Shown here: positions 43,074-52,239 of the stretch, piece by piece
How the letters are laid out: every line of letters starts with the position of its first letter
Position numbering within the stretch: position 1 is the stretch's first letter
NCBI GenBank assembly: GCA_051859825.1
Contig: JBHYFA010000003.1
Coordinates: 10,587 to 74,586, forward strand
DNA from: CSBr16-58 sp051859825
GTDB lineage: Bacteria; Bacteroidota; Bacteroidia; Flavobacteriales; Schleiferiaceae
Reading direction: 5' to 3'
Length of the DNA: 64,000 nt
Program-made: the position numbers and the translations under genes
Notes under the pieces: model-generated
The model's database searches: none
The model's input: only the letters and a program-made list of their open reading frames with translations
What the model was told of the DNA's origin: nothing

Positions 43074-44942
43074 ATGGAGAGAAGAGCATTTTTGCTGATC
43101 AGTTTTATCCTGGTAGTCTTTATGATTTTTACCGGGAGGTTGGTCTATCTACAAATTTTTGACGATAGTTTGAAGCTTTCGGCGGAGAATAACGTCATTC
43201 GACGAATTAAGGAATACGCACCCCGGGGGCATATTTATGACAGAAATGATCGCTTGATTGTTGGTAACCAGTCGGCCTACGATTTAATGGTTATTCCTTC
43301 TCGGGTAAGTGGTTTAGACACAGCTTCATTTTGCAGGGATTTCCAAATTGAGCCAGAAGATTTGCGTAAGGCGTTGAAAAAAGCAACGGCTTATTCGCGC
43401 TTGAAACCCTCGGTGGTGGTAAAGCAAATGATGCACGCCGAATATGCCAGCGTGCAGGAAAAGATTGTTTTTTACCCGGGTTTTTTCTTCCAAAAGCGAC
43501 TTTTACGTTCGTATCAATATGACGGAGCGGCTAATCTAGCGGGATTTATTGGTGAAGTTTCCGAGGCTTTCGTGCGTAATAATCCCGATTATTCTCGTGG
43601 GGATTTTTACGGAGTGGCAGGAATTGAGAAGTCGTACGAGTCTATTTTGCGAGGAAAAGATGGTGTGCGAAGAATTGTGGTTGACGTACACAATAGGGAG
43701 AAGGGGCGTTTTGAAGATGGGCTGTACGATACGCTTCCCGTGCCGGGTTCGAATTTACACGCAACCATCGATATAGAACTACAGCGATATGCCGAGCAGT
43801 TGATGGCGAATAAACGCGGTGGAGTAGTAGCCATTGACCCTAATACAGGGGAATTATTGGTAGTAGCAAGTAGCCCAACCTTTGATCCTAACCTTCTGGT
43901 GGGCCGCGACCGCAACCGAAATTATTACGAACTCTTTCGTGATTCTATTGACAAGCCTTTGTTTGACCGAGCATTGTTGGCAGAGTATCCTCCTGGTTCG
44001 CCATTTAAGATTGTCAACGCCTTGATTGGGTTGCAAGTTGGGGCAATTCATCCAAATACTCGATATTCATGTGGTGGAGGTTTTCGCTATGGAAGTTTAT
44101 TTGTTCGTTGCAAATGCGGAACCTCGCATCCACTACCATTAAAAGCCGGGATTTATAAGAGTTGTAACAATTATTTCTGTACCACCTACAAAGGAATTGT
44201 GGAGTCTTATTCTACCGCGCCAAAGGGTGTTCAAGCATGGAATCAGTATGTAAGGAGTTTTGGTTTGGGTGATTTTTTCAATAATGATTTACCGACGGGG
44301 CGTAGAGGTTTGGTTCCAGATTCTACCTACTACAACAATGTATATCGCACTAATAGATGGAAGGCAGTATCCACGATTTCTAATGGTATCGGGCAGGGGG
44401 AATTATTGGTAACGCCGCTTCAACTGGCAAATATTGCCGCCACCATTGCTAATAGAGGTTATTATTACACGCCTCATATTGTGTCTAAAATTGATGGCAA
44501 ACCCATTACAGATCCGCATTTTACCGAGCCGAAGTATTCCTTAGTGGATAGTATTCATTTTGAAACAGTCATTGAAGGGATGTTTGAAGTTTTTGAACAG
44601 GGAACCGCTCGTATGTCACGAATTGAGGGCATTGAGATGTGTGGTAAAACGGGCACTGCGGAGAATCCGCATGGGCAAGATCATTCGATTTTTATGGCTT
44701 TTGCCCCCAAAGACAATCCCAAAATTGCCATAGCGGTATTCATTGAAAATGGGTATTGGGGTTCGCGATGGGCGGCGCCAATTGCCAGTTTGATTATGGA
44801 GAAATACCTCACGGGCGAGGTGTTGCGTGAAGCAATTGAAAAACGTATGCTGGAAGGTTCCTTGCGTGAGGAGTACGATAATCAGGCAAGACGATTAGAA
44901 GAGCAGAGGCGAGCAAGAGAAAAACGTCAAGCACAAAACTAA
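43074..44942 (+). CDS. mrdA: Penicillin-binding protein 2 (elongation transpeptidase)
   Basis: A 622-residue class B PBP that cross-links peptidoglycan in the elongasome. A single N-terminal membrane helix (residues about 5-24) precedes the pedestal domain with NNVIRRIKEYAPRGHIYDRN. The transpeptidase domain has the SxxK motif in EYPPGSPFKIV (Ser near residue 304), SCN in GIYKSCNNYF and KTG in MCGKTGTAEN. SNGIGQGELLVTPLQLAN follows the family pattern. The protein ends in a charged, glutamine- and arginine-rich tail. The gene lies between mreD and rodA, the partner glycosyltransferase. Confidence 0.96.
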   Translation: MERRAFLLISFILVVFMIFTGRLVYLQIFDDSLKLSAENNVIRRIKEYAPRGHIYDRNDRLIVGNQSAYDLMVIPSRVSGLDTASFCRDFQIEPEDLRKALKKATAYSRLKPSVVVKQMMHAEYASVQEKIVFYPGFFFQKRLLRSYQYDGAANLAGFIGEVSEAFVRNNPDYSRGDFYGVAGIEKSYESILRGKDGVRRIVVDVHNREKGRFEDGLYDTLPVPGSNLHATIDIELQRYAEQLMANKRGGVVAIDPNTGELLVVASSPTFDPNLLVGRDRNRNYYELFRDSIDKPLFDRALLAEYPPGSPFKIVNALIGLQVGAIHPNTRYSCGGGFRYGSLFVRCKCGTSHPLPLKAGIYKSCNNYFCTTYKGIVESYSTAPKGVQAWNQYVRSFGLGDFFNNDLPTGRRGLVPDSTYYNNVYRTNRWKAVSTISNGIGQGELLVTPLQLANIAATIANRGYYYTPHIVSKIDGKPITDPHFTEPKYSLVDSIHFETVIEGMFEVFEQGTARMSRIEGIEMCGKTGTAENPHGQDHSIFMAFAPKDNPKIAIAVFIENGYWGSRWAAPIASLIMEKYLTGEVLREAIEKRMLEGSLREEYDNQARRLEEQRRAREKRQAQN

Positions 44943-44957
44943 GCTAAGTAGCAAAAA

Positions 44958-46211
44958 ATGAATCAGCGCGGAGGCATTCAGATAGATTGGATAACCATTT
45001 TTATGTACTTCCTTTTGGTAGGCATTGGATGGTTGAATATCTATGCCGCCACCTATTCTGAAGATTACTCTGGTTTTTTTGATTTGAACCAAAATCACGG
45101 AAGGCAGTTGATATTTTTATCTGGAGCTATTGTGATCATTTTGGTTATTTTATTTTTGGATATCAGGCTGTTACATATTTTTCCATGGCCCATATTTATT
45201 GCTTCTATGCTTTCGCTGGTTGCGGTATTGCTTTTTGGTCAAAAAATTTCTGGTGCGCGTTCGTGGTTTGTTGTTGGACCTATTGGTATTCAGCCCGGGG
45301 AGTTTGCAAAGGTGGCAGCGGCCTTGGTATTGGCCGATTACATGGGTAAACTGGAGTTTAATTGGTCGAAACTGAAACATCGAGCAACGGCCATTCTTTT
45401 GGTCGCACTACCAGCGCTCTTGATATTGCCTCAGCCGGATTTGGGCTCGGCCATCGTATTTACTTCGTTTATTTTCGTCTTTCATAGGGAAGGCTTGTCG
45501 GCGGGATGGATTTTTTTAGGGCTAGCGATAGGAATTATTTTTACCCTTACTCTCATCGTAAACCCTGTTTATCTGAGCTTAACTTTTGTGGGGGTGGCGG
45601 CTATCATTTTGTTTTTTCAGCGTAAGGTTAAAAATAGATGGATTAGTATAGTGGGGGTTTTGGTGGTGGTTTTAGGGGTGATTCAAAGTGTTGATTATAC
45701 GTTTAATAATCTATTGGAAGATCGGCATCGAAACCGCATCAACATTCTTCTTGGCATAGAACAGGATTATCAAGGTGTGGGCTACAATACGCATCAGGCG
45801 CAAATTGCGATTGGCTCCGGAGGACTTACAGGAAAAGGGTTTCTTCAGGGTACGCAGACCAAGTATAATTTCGTTCCTGAGCAGCACACCGATTTCATTT
45901 TTTGTACGATAGGTGAGGAGTGGGGCTTGTTGGGAAGTGTATTTGTGATTCTTTTATTTTCCGTTTTTTTGGTGCGATTGATTTTTTTGGCGGAGCGACA
46001 AAAAGTGGCTATGTATCGTATTTACGGCTATGCTTTAGTGTCTGTTTTATTCTTTCATTACGTCATAAATATTGCCATGGCGATTGGCTTATTTCCGGTG
46101 GTGGGGATACCCCTGCCATTTGTTAGTTATGGAGGTTCATCTTTGTGGGCGTTTAGCTTAATGTTGTTTATATTTGTCAAGATGGACGCACACCGAAGGG
46201 ATGTGTGGTGA
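44958..46211 (+). CDS. rodA: Rod-shape SEDS glycosyltransferase RodA
   Basis: A 417-residue SEDS protein with about ten transmembrane helices that polymerises lipid II together with PBP2. Signature blocks: YGQK-like LLFGQKISGARSWF, GIQPGEFAKVAAALVLADY, QPDLGSAIVF, GYNTHQAQIAIGSGGLTGKGF, FVPEQHTDFIF and GLFPVVGIPLPFVSYGGSSL near the end. It is complete. It lies 15 bases after mrdA and 14 before the sensor kinase gene. Confidence 0.96.
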   Translation: MNQRGGIQIDWITIFMYFLLVGIGWLNIYAATYSEDYSGFFDLNQNHGRQLIFLSGAIVIILVILFLDIRLLHIFPWPIFIASMLSLVAVLLFGQKISGARSWFVVGPIGIQPGEFAKVAAALVLADYMGKLEFNWSKLKHRATAILLVALPALLILPQPDLGSAIVFTSFIFVFHREGLSAGWIFLGLAIGIIFTLTLIVNPVYLSLTFVGVAAIILFFQRKVKNRWISIVGVLVVVLGVIQSVDYTFNNLLEDRHRNRINILLGIEQDYQGVGYNTHQAQIAIGSGGLTGKGFLQGTQTKYNFVPEQHTDFIFCTIGEEWGLLGSVFVILLFSVFLVRLIFLAERQKVAMYRIYGYALVSVLFFHYVINIAMAIGLFPVVGIPLPFVSYGGSSLWAFSLMLFIFVKMDAHRRDVW

Positions 46212-46225
46212 TTTATTAAATTATC

Positions 46226-49180
46226 ATGAACAAATATTTTTTTTCATTTATTCTTCTGAGCTTCATTATTGGGCAAAGTGTTAATGCTCAATATGTAACG
46301 AAGATATATAATGATGAAAATGGCCTTCCGCAAAATAGTGTGAAGTCTATAGTTCAGAGTTCGTCAGGTTTTATTTGGTTAGCTACGGAGAATGGTTTAG
46401 CACGTTATGATGGTAGAAATTTCGTGACATTTTATGCTGGTGATTATGGTTATAGCTCAAATAGGTTTTTTTATTTATCTTCTGAAGATGGTGGAGAGAG
46501 TATTTATGGGTTAACGAATCAACGAGAATTTATTAGAATAAAGGACAATTTTCCAAGCTTAGACTCCTCTCCGCCTAAATGGTTTGTTTATGAAATAAGT
46601 GGCGATAGTAGAAATATTTTGGGAATTCCGTCGAGGATATATCCTAATTCCGTTAGTGATAGAACTGAAATAATTTTAAATGATGACCAAGAGTTTTACC
46701 ATCAAGAAAATGTTTTTGGAGTCATAGTAGAAGGTAACGATATTCAGTATTCATCTCAATTGAGATTTCAGAAGCTAGGTATGGTTATGTTTGATGAAAC
46801 TGCTTATGTTATAGATGCTAAAGGTGGATATTACAGATGGTCTAAAGATGATTATTTAATTAAGGACTCCATTAATCAGTTTTCATCATTAAGCAATCCA
46901 CGGTTGATATGGAATCGAGCGGCAAGGCAGGCTTTTATTGTTGATGCAAATAATGTTTGGCTTTTACGACCTGAATCTAGTGGAAAACTGCGAAAGGTTA
47001 TTCTGGTAGAAAATTACGCGTTTAACGGTTTTGTTACTCATACATGTTTTTGGGAGGAAGAAAGTCAGACTTTGTTTTTAGGTAGCTTAAGCAAAGGAAT
47101 GATGTCCATAAAGAGAAGCCCTTTTGAGCTTATTTTGAGTAACGTAGAAATGCACGATGAGACTTATTATGAACTTGTAAGCCTTGATAATCGAAACTTC
47201 TATTCATCCAATGGCTTTTATTTTAATATAGACAAAGGGACAGTTAAATTTGGAAGAAACAATAGAAATTTTCGACCTATTGTAGCAAATAAGGACTCAA
47301 CTTTTATTGTGCGCTCTTTCTTGAAGGATGTTATTGTAACCAGTTGTGAAAGTGGTGACTGTGTTGATAATCGTAAGTTTAGTTTTGATTACACTATTTC
47401 GGCTTATTTCATTGAGGGCGACACTTTGTTTGTTTCCACTTTTAATGATAGTGTTAAGTCGCAATTGTACAAAGGTAGTGTAGTTGATTTTCAGTTTGAA
47501 CTCATAGGAGAACATCATCAAAAAGCACTTAGTTTTTTTCGAAAGCGAGATGGGCAATTGCTATTAGGCACATCCTCAGGATTGCTTTTATTTGATGAAG
47601 AGAATAATACGTTTTCCAAGTTTTCAGACCTTGTTTCAGGAGAGGTAAGAAGTATTCAAGAATTGGATTCGGGTTACTTGTGGGTAGCCACGTATGGTAA
47701 AGGTGTTTTTGTTATTGATAGAAATGATATAGTTAAAAGGTTACCATTAGACAGAAAAAAATATCTGAATTTTTCGCATTATTTTATTCAGGATAATAAT
47801 GGCTTTGTGTGGATACCAACCAACCGAGGATTATTTCAGTACAATAAAGATGATGTTTACAGATATCTAAGACGAAACACGGAGCCTCTATTTGCAAATT
47901 ACTACGATGTAAATTCGGGTTTGTTTACCAATGAGTTTAATGGTGGCTGTCAAGTTTGCGGACTCCGGCTTTCTAATGGGAAAGTTTATCTTCCTTCTAT
48001 GTCGGGCATAACCTCCTTTGTTCCAGAAGAGATTCATTTTGCCCTACCTTCAAAGAATCTCCAGATATCAGATATTAGGATTGATGATCAGGAGGTGTTT
48101 TTTGAAAATGAGCTACGTGTACCAAGAGGGTTTAGAAGTTTGAGTTTTCAGGTGCTTTCCCCAGACTTCGGAAATCCATATAATATTAAAATTGAGAGCA
48201 GGATTACTGATAGAGAAGATCGAGAATGGACACCCGTTCCTGATAATGGAAAGATTGTTATGTACTCTCTTCCTCCAGGAAAATATGACTTTGTAGTGCG
48301 GAAGCAGGTAGGTTTTGGTAGAGAAATCATATATCAAAGCTTTACAATAAATGTTCCTGAGTCCTTAACAGCTACTTGGTGGTTTTTTGTTATTATTTTG
48401 GGAGTGTTGTTGATTTTAGCGTTGGTATTTATTCGTGCTCGGACTGTTTGGTTTAATAATTACCGAAGGGCAGTTGATAAAGGTGTTCAAGAACGCACCA
48501 AGCAAATTCACAACCTTACGGCTGATTTTAAATCGGTAATCTCACAACAGAAAAGGGTTAATACAAATAAGAATAGAGTAATTGCTGTTTTGGCACACGA
48601 TATTCGATCTCCATTAAGGTATTTGGGCTTTATGATTAGAGAACTTAGTGAAAAACTGCCGGCAGCGAGTAAATCAGATAAGGAAGATTTTAAGGCGGCA
48701 CAAGAGACATGTGAAAAGCTTTATGATTATGTAACGGAAATATTGAAGGATCAAAAATTAGAGTCAGAAACGGGAGGTGTACCTATTGATGAGTTGGATA
48801 TTCGTGAACTCATTGAACAGAAAATTGCTATTTTTAAAAGCGTTGCTCGCTTGAAAAACATAAACCTTGTATATGAAATTGATGCGAATACCCAACTTTA
48901 TGGCAATAGCAACTTGCTCTCAATCATCATCCATAACTTAATTGATAACGCATTGAAATATTCTAATAAGGGCACGGTAAGAGTCACCTTTGAAGAAAAA
49001 GACGGATACAATGTTTTGAAAGTATCGGATGAAGGCAAAGGTTTTGATGTAGAAAAAGCCCAAAACCAAAAAGGTGGTCTTGGGCTTGAAATGGTACGAG
49101 AACTCGCCACACTTTTAGGTGGTAATCTCAAAATAGAGAGTTCAACAAGAGGAACAACCGTTTCGCTATCTTTTCGTTAG
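46226..49180 (+). CDS. Propeller-type sensor histidine kinase (Reg_prop/Y_Y_Y)
   Basis: A 984-residue protein with a signal peptide (residues 1-21). The periplasmic beta-propeller part is built of two-component-regulator repeats (NGLPQNSVKSIVQSSSGFIWLATENGL, IQELDSGYLWVATYGKGVF, DNNGFVWIPTNRGLF). A Y_Y_Y-like domain follows (SLPPGKYDFVVRK), then one transmembrane helix (residues about 713-733). The cytoplasmic kinase has the H-box LAHDIRSPLRYLGF, N-box NLIDNALKYSN and G-boxes DEGKGFD and GGLGLEMV. There is no receiver or DNA-binding domain, unlike the hybrid sensors for glycans. The likely partner is the convergent NarL-type regulator, whose stop codon overlaps this one. The signal sensed is unknown; it may share a transcript with rodA. 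Confidence 0.9.
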   Translation: MNKYFFSFILLSFIIGQSVNAQYVTKIYNDENGLPQNSVKSIVQSSSGFIWLATENGLARYDGRNFVTFYAGDYGYSSNRFFYLSSEDGGESIYGLTNQREFIRIKDNFPSLDSSPPKWFVYEISGDSRNILGIPSRIYPNSVSDRTEIILNDDQEFYHQENVFGVIVEGNDIQYSSQLRFQKLGMVMFDETAYVIDAKGGYYRWSKDDYLIKDSINQFSSLSNPRLIWNRAARQAFIVDANNVWLLRPESSGKLRKVILVENYAFNGFVTHTCFWEEESQTLFLGSLSKGMMSIKRSPFELILSNVEMHDETYYELVSLDNRNFYSSNGFYFNIDKGTVKFGRNNRNFRPIVANKDSTFIVRSFLKDVIVTSCESGDCVDNRKFSFDYTISAYFIEGDTLFVSTFNDSVKSQLYKGSVVDFQFELIGEHHQKALSFFRKRDGQLLLGTSSGLLLFDEENNTFSKFSDLVSGEVRSIQELDSGYLWVATYGKGVFVIDRNDIVKRLPLDRKKYLNFSHYFIQDNNGFVWIPTNRGLFQYNKDDVYRYLRRNTEPLFANYYDVNSGLFTNEFNGGCQVCGLRLSNGKVYLPSMSGITSFVPEEIHFALPSKNLQISDIRIDDQEVFFENELRVPRGFRSLSFQVLSPDFGNPYNIKIESRITDREDREWTPVPDNGKIVMYSLPPGKYDFVVRKQVGFGREIIYQSFTINVPESLTATWWFFVIILGVLLILALVFIRARTVWFNNYRRAVDKGVQERTKQIHNLTADFKSVISQQKRVNTNKNRVIAVLAHDIRSPLRYLGFMIRELSEKLPAASKSDKEDFKAAQETCEKLYDYVTEILKDQKLESETGGVPIDELDIRELIEQKIAIFKSVARLKNINLVYEIDANTQLYGNSNLLSIIIHNLIDNALKYSNKGTVRVTFEEKDGYNVLKVSDEGKGFDVEKAQNQKGGLGLEMVRELATLLGGNLKIESSTRGTTVSLSFR

Positions 49181-49812
49181 CGAACGTCAAACTTTTGGAA
49201 TACTTCAAACATCTCAGCGATATTATCAACAGAGAGCTTTCTGAAAATTCGCTTTTTGTAAGTAGAAATGGTTGAAGGTTGTAAACCCGTCTCATTTTTG
49301 ATTTCTAAATTTCCTTTTCCCGAAGCTAAGAGACGTCCAACTTCAAGCTCTCTACGAGACAACATCCCCAAAGGGTTGATGGTCTTTTTTCTCCCCTTCT
49401 CCTTAATTCTCCTTTGCATATCATCACTTATAAAAAGCTTTCCACGTATGGTAGTCTCGATTGCATGAAGGATTTCATCTTCAGAACTGAGCTTGTTAAT
49501 ATACCCTAAAGCCCCGGCTCGTAAAAATGGCTCAGCATACACTTCCTCATCATAACTGGTGAAAACTAAAACTCTAACTTTTGGCAGTATTTGAACAATT
49601 TCTCGTACCATGTCACTTCTATTGCCGCCGGGAAGATTAATATCCAGTACAATGAAATCAATCGGGGTATTCCTGCATACCTCAAGTGCGGCATCAAATG
49701 TTTCTGCTTCGAAAATTTCCAGAGGCATCTCCAAACGCTGTAATAATAATCTAGCTCCTCTTCTTACTACACTGTGATCATCAGTAATTAGAACTTTGAT
49801 AGCTTTTTCCAT
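49177..49812 (-). CDS. NarL/FixJ-type response regulator
   Basis: A 211-residue protein. The receiver domain has the acidic pair in VLITDDHSVVRRGA, the phosphorylation site in DFIVLDINLPGG (Asp near residue 57), the conserved Thr/Ser in VLVFTSYDEE and Lys in GYINKLSSEDE. The C-terminal LuxR helix-turn-helix has LSRRELEVGRLLASGKGNLEIKNE and STISTYKKRIFRKL. It is convergent with the sensor kinase and their stops overlap, so the pair probably forms one signalling system. A -7 box on the minus strand is at 49866-49873. Confidence 0.92.
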   Translation of the reverse strand: MEKAIKVLITDDHSVVRRGARLLLQRLEMPLEIFEAETFDAALEVCRNTPIDFIVLDINLPGGNRSDMVREIVQILPKVRVLVFTSYDEEVYAEPFLRAGALGYINKLSSEDEILHAIETTIRGKLFISDDMQRRIKEKGRKKTINPLGMLSRRELEVGRLLASGKGNLEIKNETGLQPSTISTYKKRIFRKLSVDNIAEMFEVFQKFDVR

Positions 49813-49865
49813 AATAATAGTGCAATTGATATAGTTAATTTGTGCAAAATGAATTTTGAACGTTG

Positions 49866-49873
49866 CAAATATA
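49866..49873 (-). promoter_or_regulatory. -7 box of the response-regulator gene
   Basis: Minus-strand TATATTTG is a full match to TAnnTTTG, about 54 bases before the start at 49812. No -33 element is seen at a normal spacing. Confidence 0.4.
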
Positions 49874-49986
49874 TGTAACTTGAGGTCAAATAATTTGCAT
49901 ATTCATACAATAAAAATTGTTTTACGAAAATCAAAATCTATTGAATGGGTCTTATTTTTCATTTTTCGTGCCATTAATTTGATCTC

Positions 49987-50054
49987 GTCTATAAAGTCAA
50001 TGTCGCTAGGAAAGAAAGTTCGAGAGCATAACGCCGTCATCGGACTTTATAGAC
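49987..50054. repeat. Palindrome, element B of the dispersed family
   Basis: GTCTATAAAGTC (49987-49998) and GACTTTATAGAC (50043-50054) are perfect 12-bp inverted arms around a 44-base middle that contains ATAACGCCGTCATC, shared with element A. It ends ten bases from the stop of the patatin gene, on its downstream side. Confidence 0.8.
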
Positions 50055-50063
50055 AGACATTTA

Positions 50064-52226
50064 TTAAAACCAAAAACCGAGTGTGAGATAAGTAAATACC
50101 CTGCTGTGATTGCTTGAACCCATTACCGTAAACTCAATGGGGCCTAGAGGACTAGACACTCCATAAGAAAGGCCATAGCCATCCAACCATGTTCCGTCGT
50201 CAAACAAATTTCCAAAACTAGCCTCCATGCGCCCCCAATTTCCCCGTGCCGAAATAAATTGGTTTTTCCCAATTTCGTAGTACAGGTTAACTCCAACGGT
50301 AGCTGCATTTCGCCCAACTAGTTCCATAAATCGATACCCAAGGAAGGAATAGGTGTAGTTGATGTAATTCTCTCCCACACCTCCTAAAAATATGTTGTAA
50401 GGAAAGGCCGCGTCAGGGCCAATGGTAAATGCTCCCTGCGACCAATACTCCAAGCCCCATTTTGAATTAAAACTCATTGCCTGGGAAAATCGAGTGGATA
50501 GGATAGAGGTGGGTATGTAGAATTCATCGAAGTTGTCTCTTTCGGCAATGATGCGGTACATCCCGTTTATTCGAATCCCCTTTTTGGGTTTGAACTCCCT
50601 ATCGTAGGTGTCTAAATCAATGTAGCCATAGTAGTTGATAAAGGAGTTTCTTTGCCCCTCCACCGGCAATACGTTGATGGATTCGCTTAAGAAAAAACGC
50701 TCCAATTGAATCCCTCCGCCTATCGCAAAAACCTCTTTTAAGGTGCTTTGAACAAAAAAGTCAAACGATTCATCACGGAAACGAAACTGTTCTAGTGCTC
50801 GCCCGGTTTCATAAATCATCGGCCTAAAACGGTGGGAACGAAAACGAACTCCAACGCTAGGTATGGCTCCTAAGTGCGTGCTATACTCAATCCAGGTTCG
50901 AGGATTTTCACTCACAACTAAATCAATATTGAAATGGGCATTGGAAAAGAACAAATCCCGACGTTCGTAATTCAACAAAACCCCCGCGCCAAAATCATCA
51001 TCATACCGAATGGATGCACCAATGCGATTGAGTATGGTGTCGCTATCGGCTTGTAAATAAAGCTTGTACGTGTTAGCGGTGTCCGGAACAATGTTATAAC
51101 GAATCTGGCTATAGCGCAATGAACCCATCCATTCATCTATTTTTCGATTGAGCTTTTGGGTGTTTAAAGTCTCATTTTTTTGCAAGCCTAATTCCCTAAA
51201 ATAGAATTTGTAACTCTTGGCTAAATTGCCCTTTATTTGAAAATCAGAAACTCGAAAGTCCTTTACCGGTAATGGAAGTGCCACGATACTGTCACGAACT
51301 TTTTGGCGCTGGGCAATTTCGCGAAAAACCTTGCGGTGCATCTCCCCATATTGATAACCAATACTCAGTAATTCTTGGAATTTTTGAAAGTCAAACAATC
51401 CTACCTTCTCTAAATCCAAACGAATGAGGATATCCACTAAGCTATCACTCGTTAAGTTGCTGAAATAGTTATTGAGCGTAGAAATCTGCTCTAAAATGCG
51501 GAAGGCATTGGTGAGTTCATCCTTGGTGTAAGATGGGTTTTGCACATCTACACCAATGAGGATGTCCACATCTTTCTTCCGCATATAGTCAACAGGGAAA
51601 TTATCCATCACCCCGCCATCAACGTACAAGTTGCCATCGATTTCAATGGGAAAAAATATGGAAGGAAAAGCCGAACTGGCGCGTAAGGCCAAACTTAAAT
51701 CGCCACTTTCAAACACCTTGGGTTTGCCATTCTCTAAATTGGTAGCTACACAATAAAAAGGAATGGGTAAGGCTGTGAAGTCGGAGATGTTTCCCGCCTG
51801 CTGAAAGAGAAAATTGAGGTTTTTTAATACGTAATGCCCGGAGTTTAACCCCTGAGGCAACTGAACACGCCAATTGCGAATGTCCAACTTTGTAACGTAA
51901 CGCTCGCGGCGCTTCTTATCCGCATACGACAGTCGTTCACGCGGAATTTGGTCGTTTTGTAATCTGTCCCAATCCACCTCGCTGAGCAGCTTGAGAACTT
52001 CATCGGAATTATACCCCATGGAAAGTAAGCCCCCAATGATGGCGCCCATACTCGTGCCGCCAATGTGGTCAATCTTTACACCCTCTTCTTCCATTACTTT
52101 ATACACGCCCAACTGAGCAATGCATCGAGCACCACCACCACTAAACACCAACCCTACCCGCGGATTTTCCTGAGCAGTGCTCTGGAGAAAAAAAAGAAGT
52201 CCTAGACTGAGTAGAAGTTGTCGCAT
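50064..52226 (-). CDS. Patatin-like phospholipase with C-terminal outer-membrane barrel
   Basis: A 720-residue protein with a signal peptide (MRQLLLSLGLLFFLQSTAQ). The patatin domain (residues about 20-210) has the nucleophile elbow GGTSMGAIIGG and the dyad aspartate in DGGVMDNFP. The oxyanion block reads SGGGARCIAQLG, where most relatives have GGGARG. A POTRA-like linker (residues about 315-385) and a BamA-type barrel follow, ending in FTYLTLGFWF. The layout is that of the PlpD type (T5dSS-like), in which a lipase is carried to or held at the outer membrane. The frame is open to 52268, but ATG 52226 gives the signal peptide and avoids overlap with uvrC, which ends 13 bases upstream. Confidence 0.9.
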   Translation of the reverse strand: MRQLLLSLGLLFFLQSTAQENPRVGLVFSGGGARCIAQLGVYKVMEEEGVKIDHIGGTSMGAIIGGLLSMGYNSDEVLKLLSEVDWDRLQNDQIPRERLSYADKKRRERYVTKLDIRNWRVQLPQGLNSGHYVLKNLNFLFQQAGNISDFTALPIPFYCVATNLENGKPKVFESGDLSLALRASSAFPSIFFPIEIDGNLYVDGGVMDNFPVDYMRKKDVDILIGVDVQNPSYTKDELTNAFRILEQISTLNNYFSNLTSDSLVDILIRLDLEKVGLFDFQKFQELLSIGYQYGEMHRKVFREIAQRQKVRDSIVALPLPVKDFRVSDFQIKGNLAKSYKFYFRELGLQKNETLNTQKLNRKIDEWMGSLRYSQIRYNIVPDTANTYKLYLQADSDTILNRIGASIRYDDDFGAGVLLNYERRDLFFSNAHFNIDLVVSENPRTWIEYSTHLGAIPSVGVRFRSHRFRPMIYETGRALEQFRFRDESFDFFVQSTLKEVFAIGGGIQLERFFLSESINVLPVEGQRNSFINYYGYIDLDTYDREFKPKKGIRINGMYRIIAERDNFDEFYIPTSILSTRFSQAMSFNSKWGLEYWSQGAFTIGPDAAFPYNIFLGGVGENYINYTYSFLGYRFMELVGRNAATVGVNLYYEIGKNQFISARGNWGRMEASFGNLFDDGTWLDGYGLSYGVSSPLGPIEFTVMGSSNHSRVFTYLTLGFWF

Positions 52227-52239
52227 GTTCGAGAACGTT

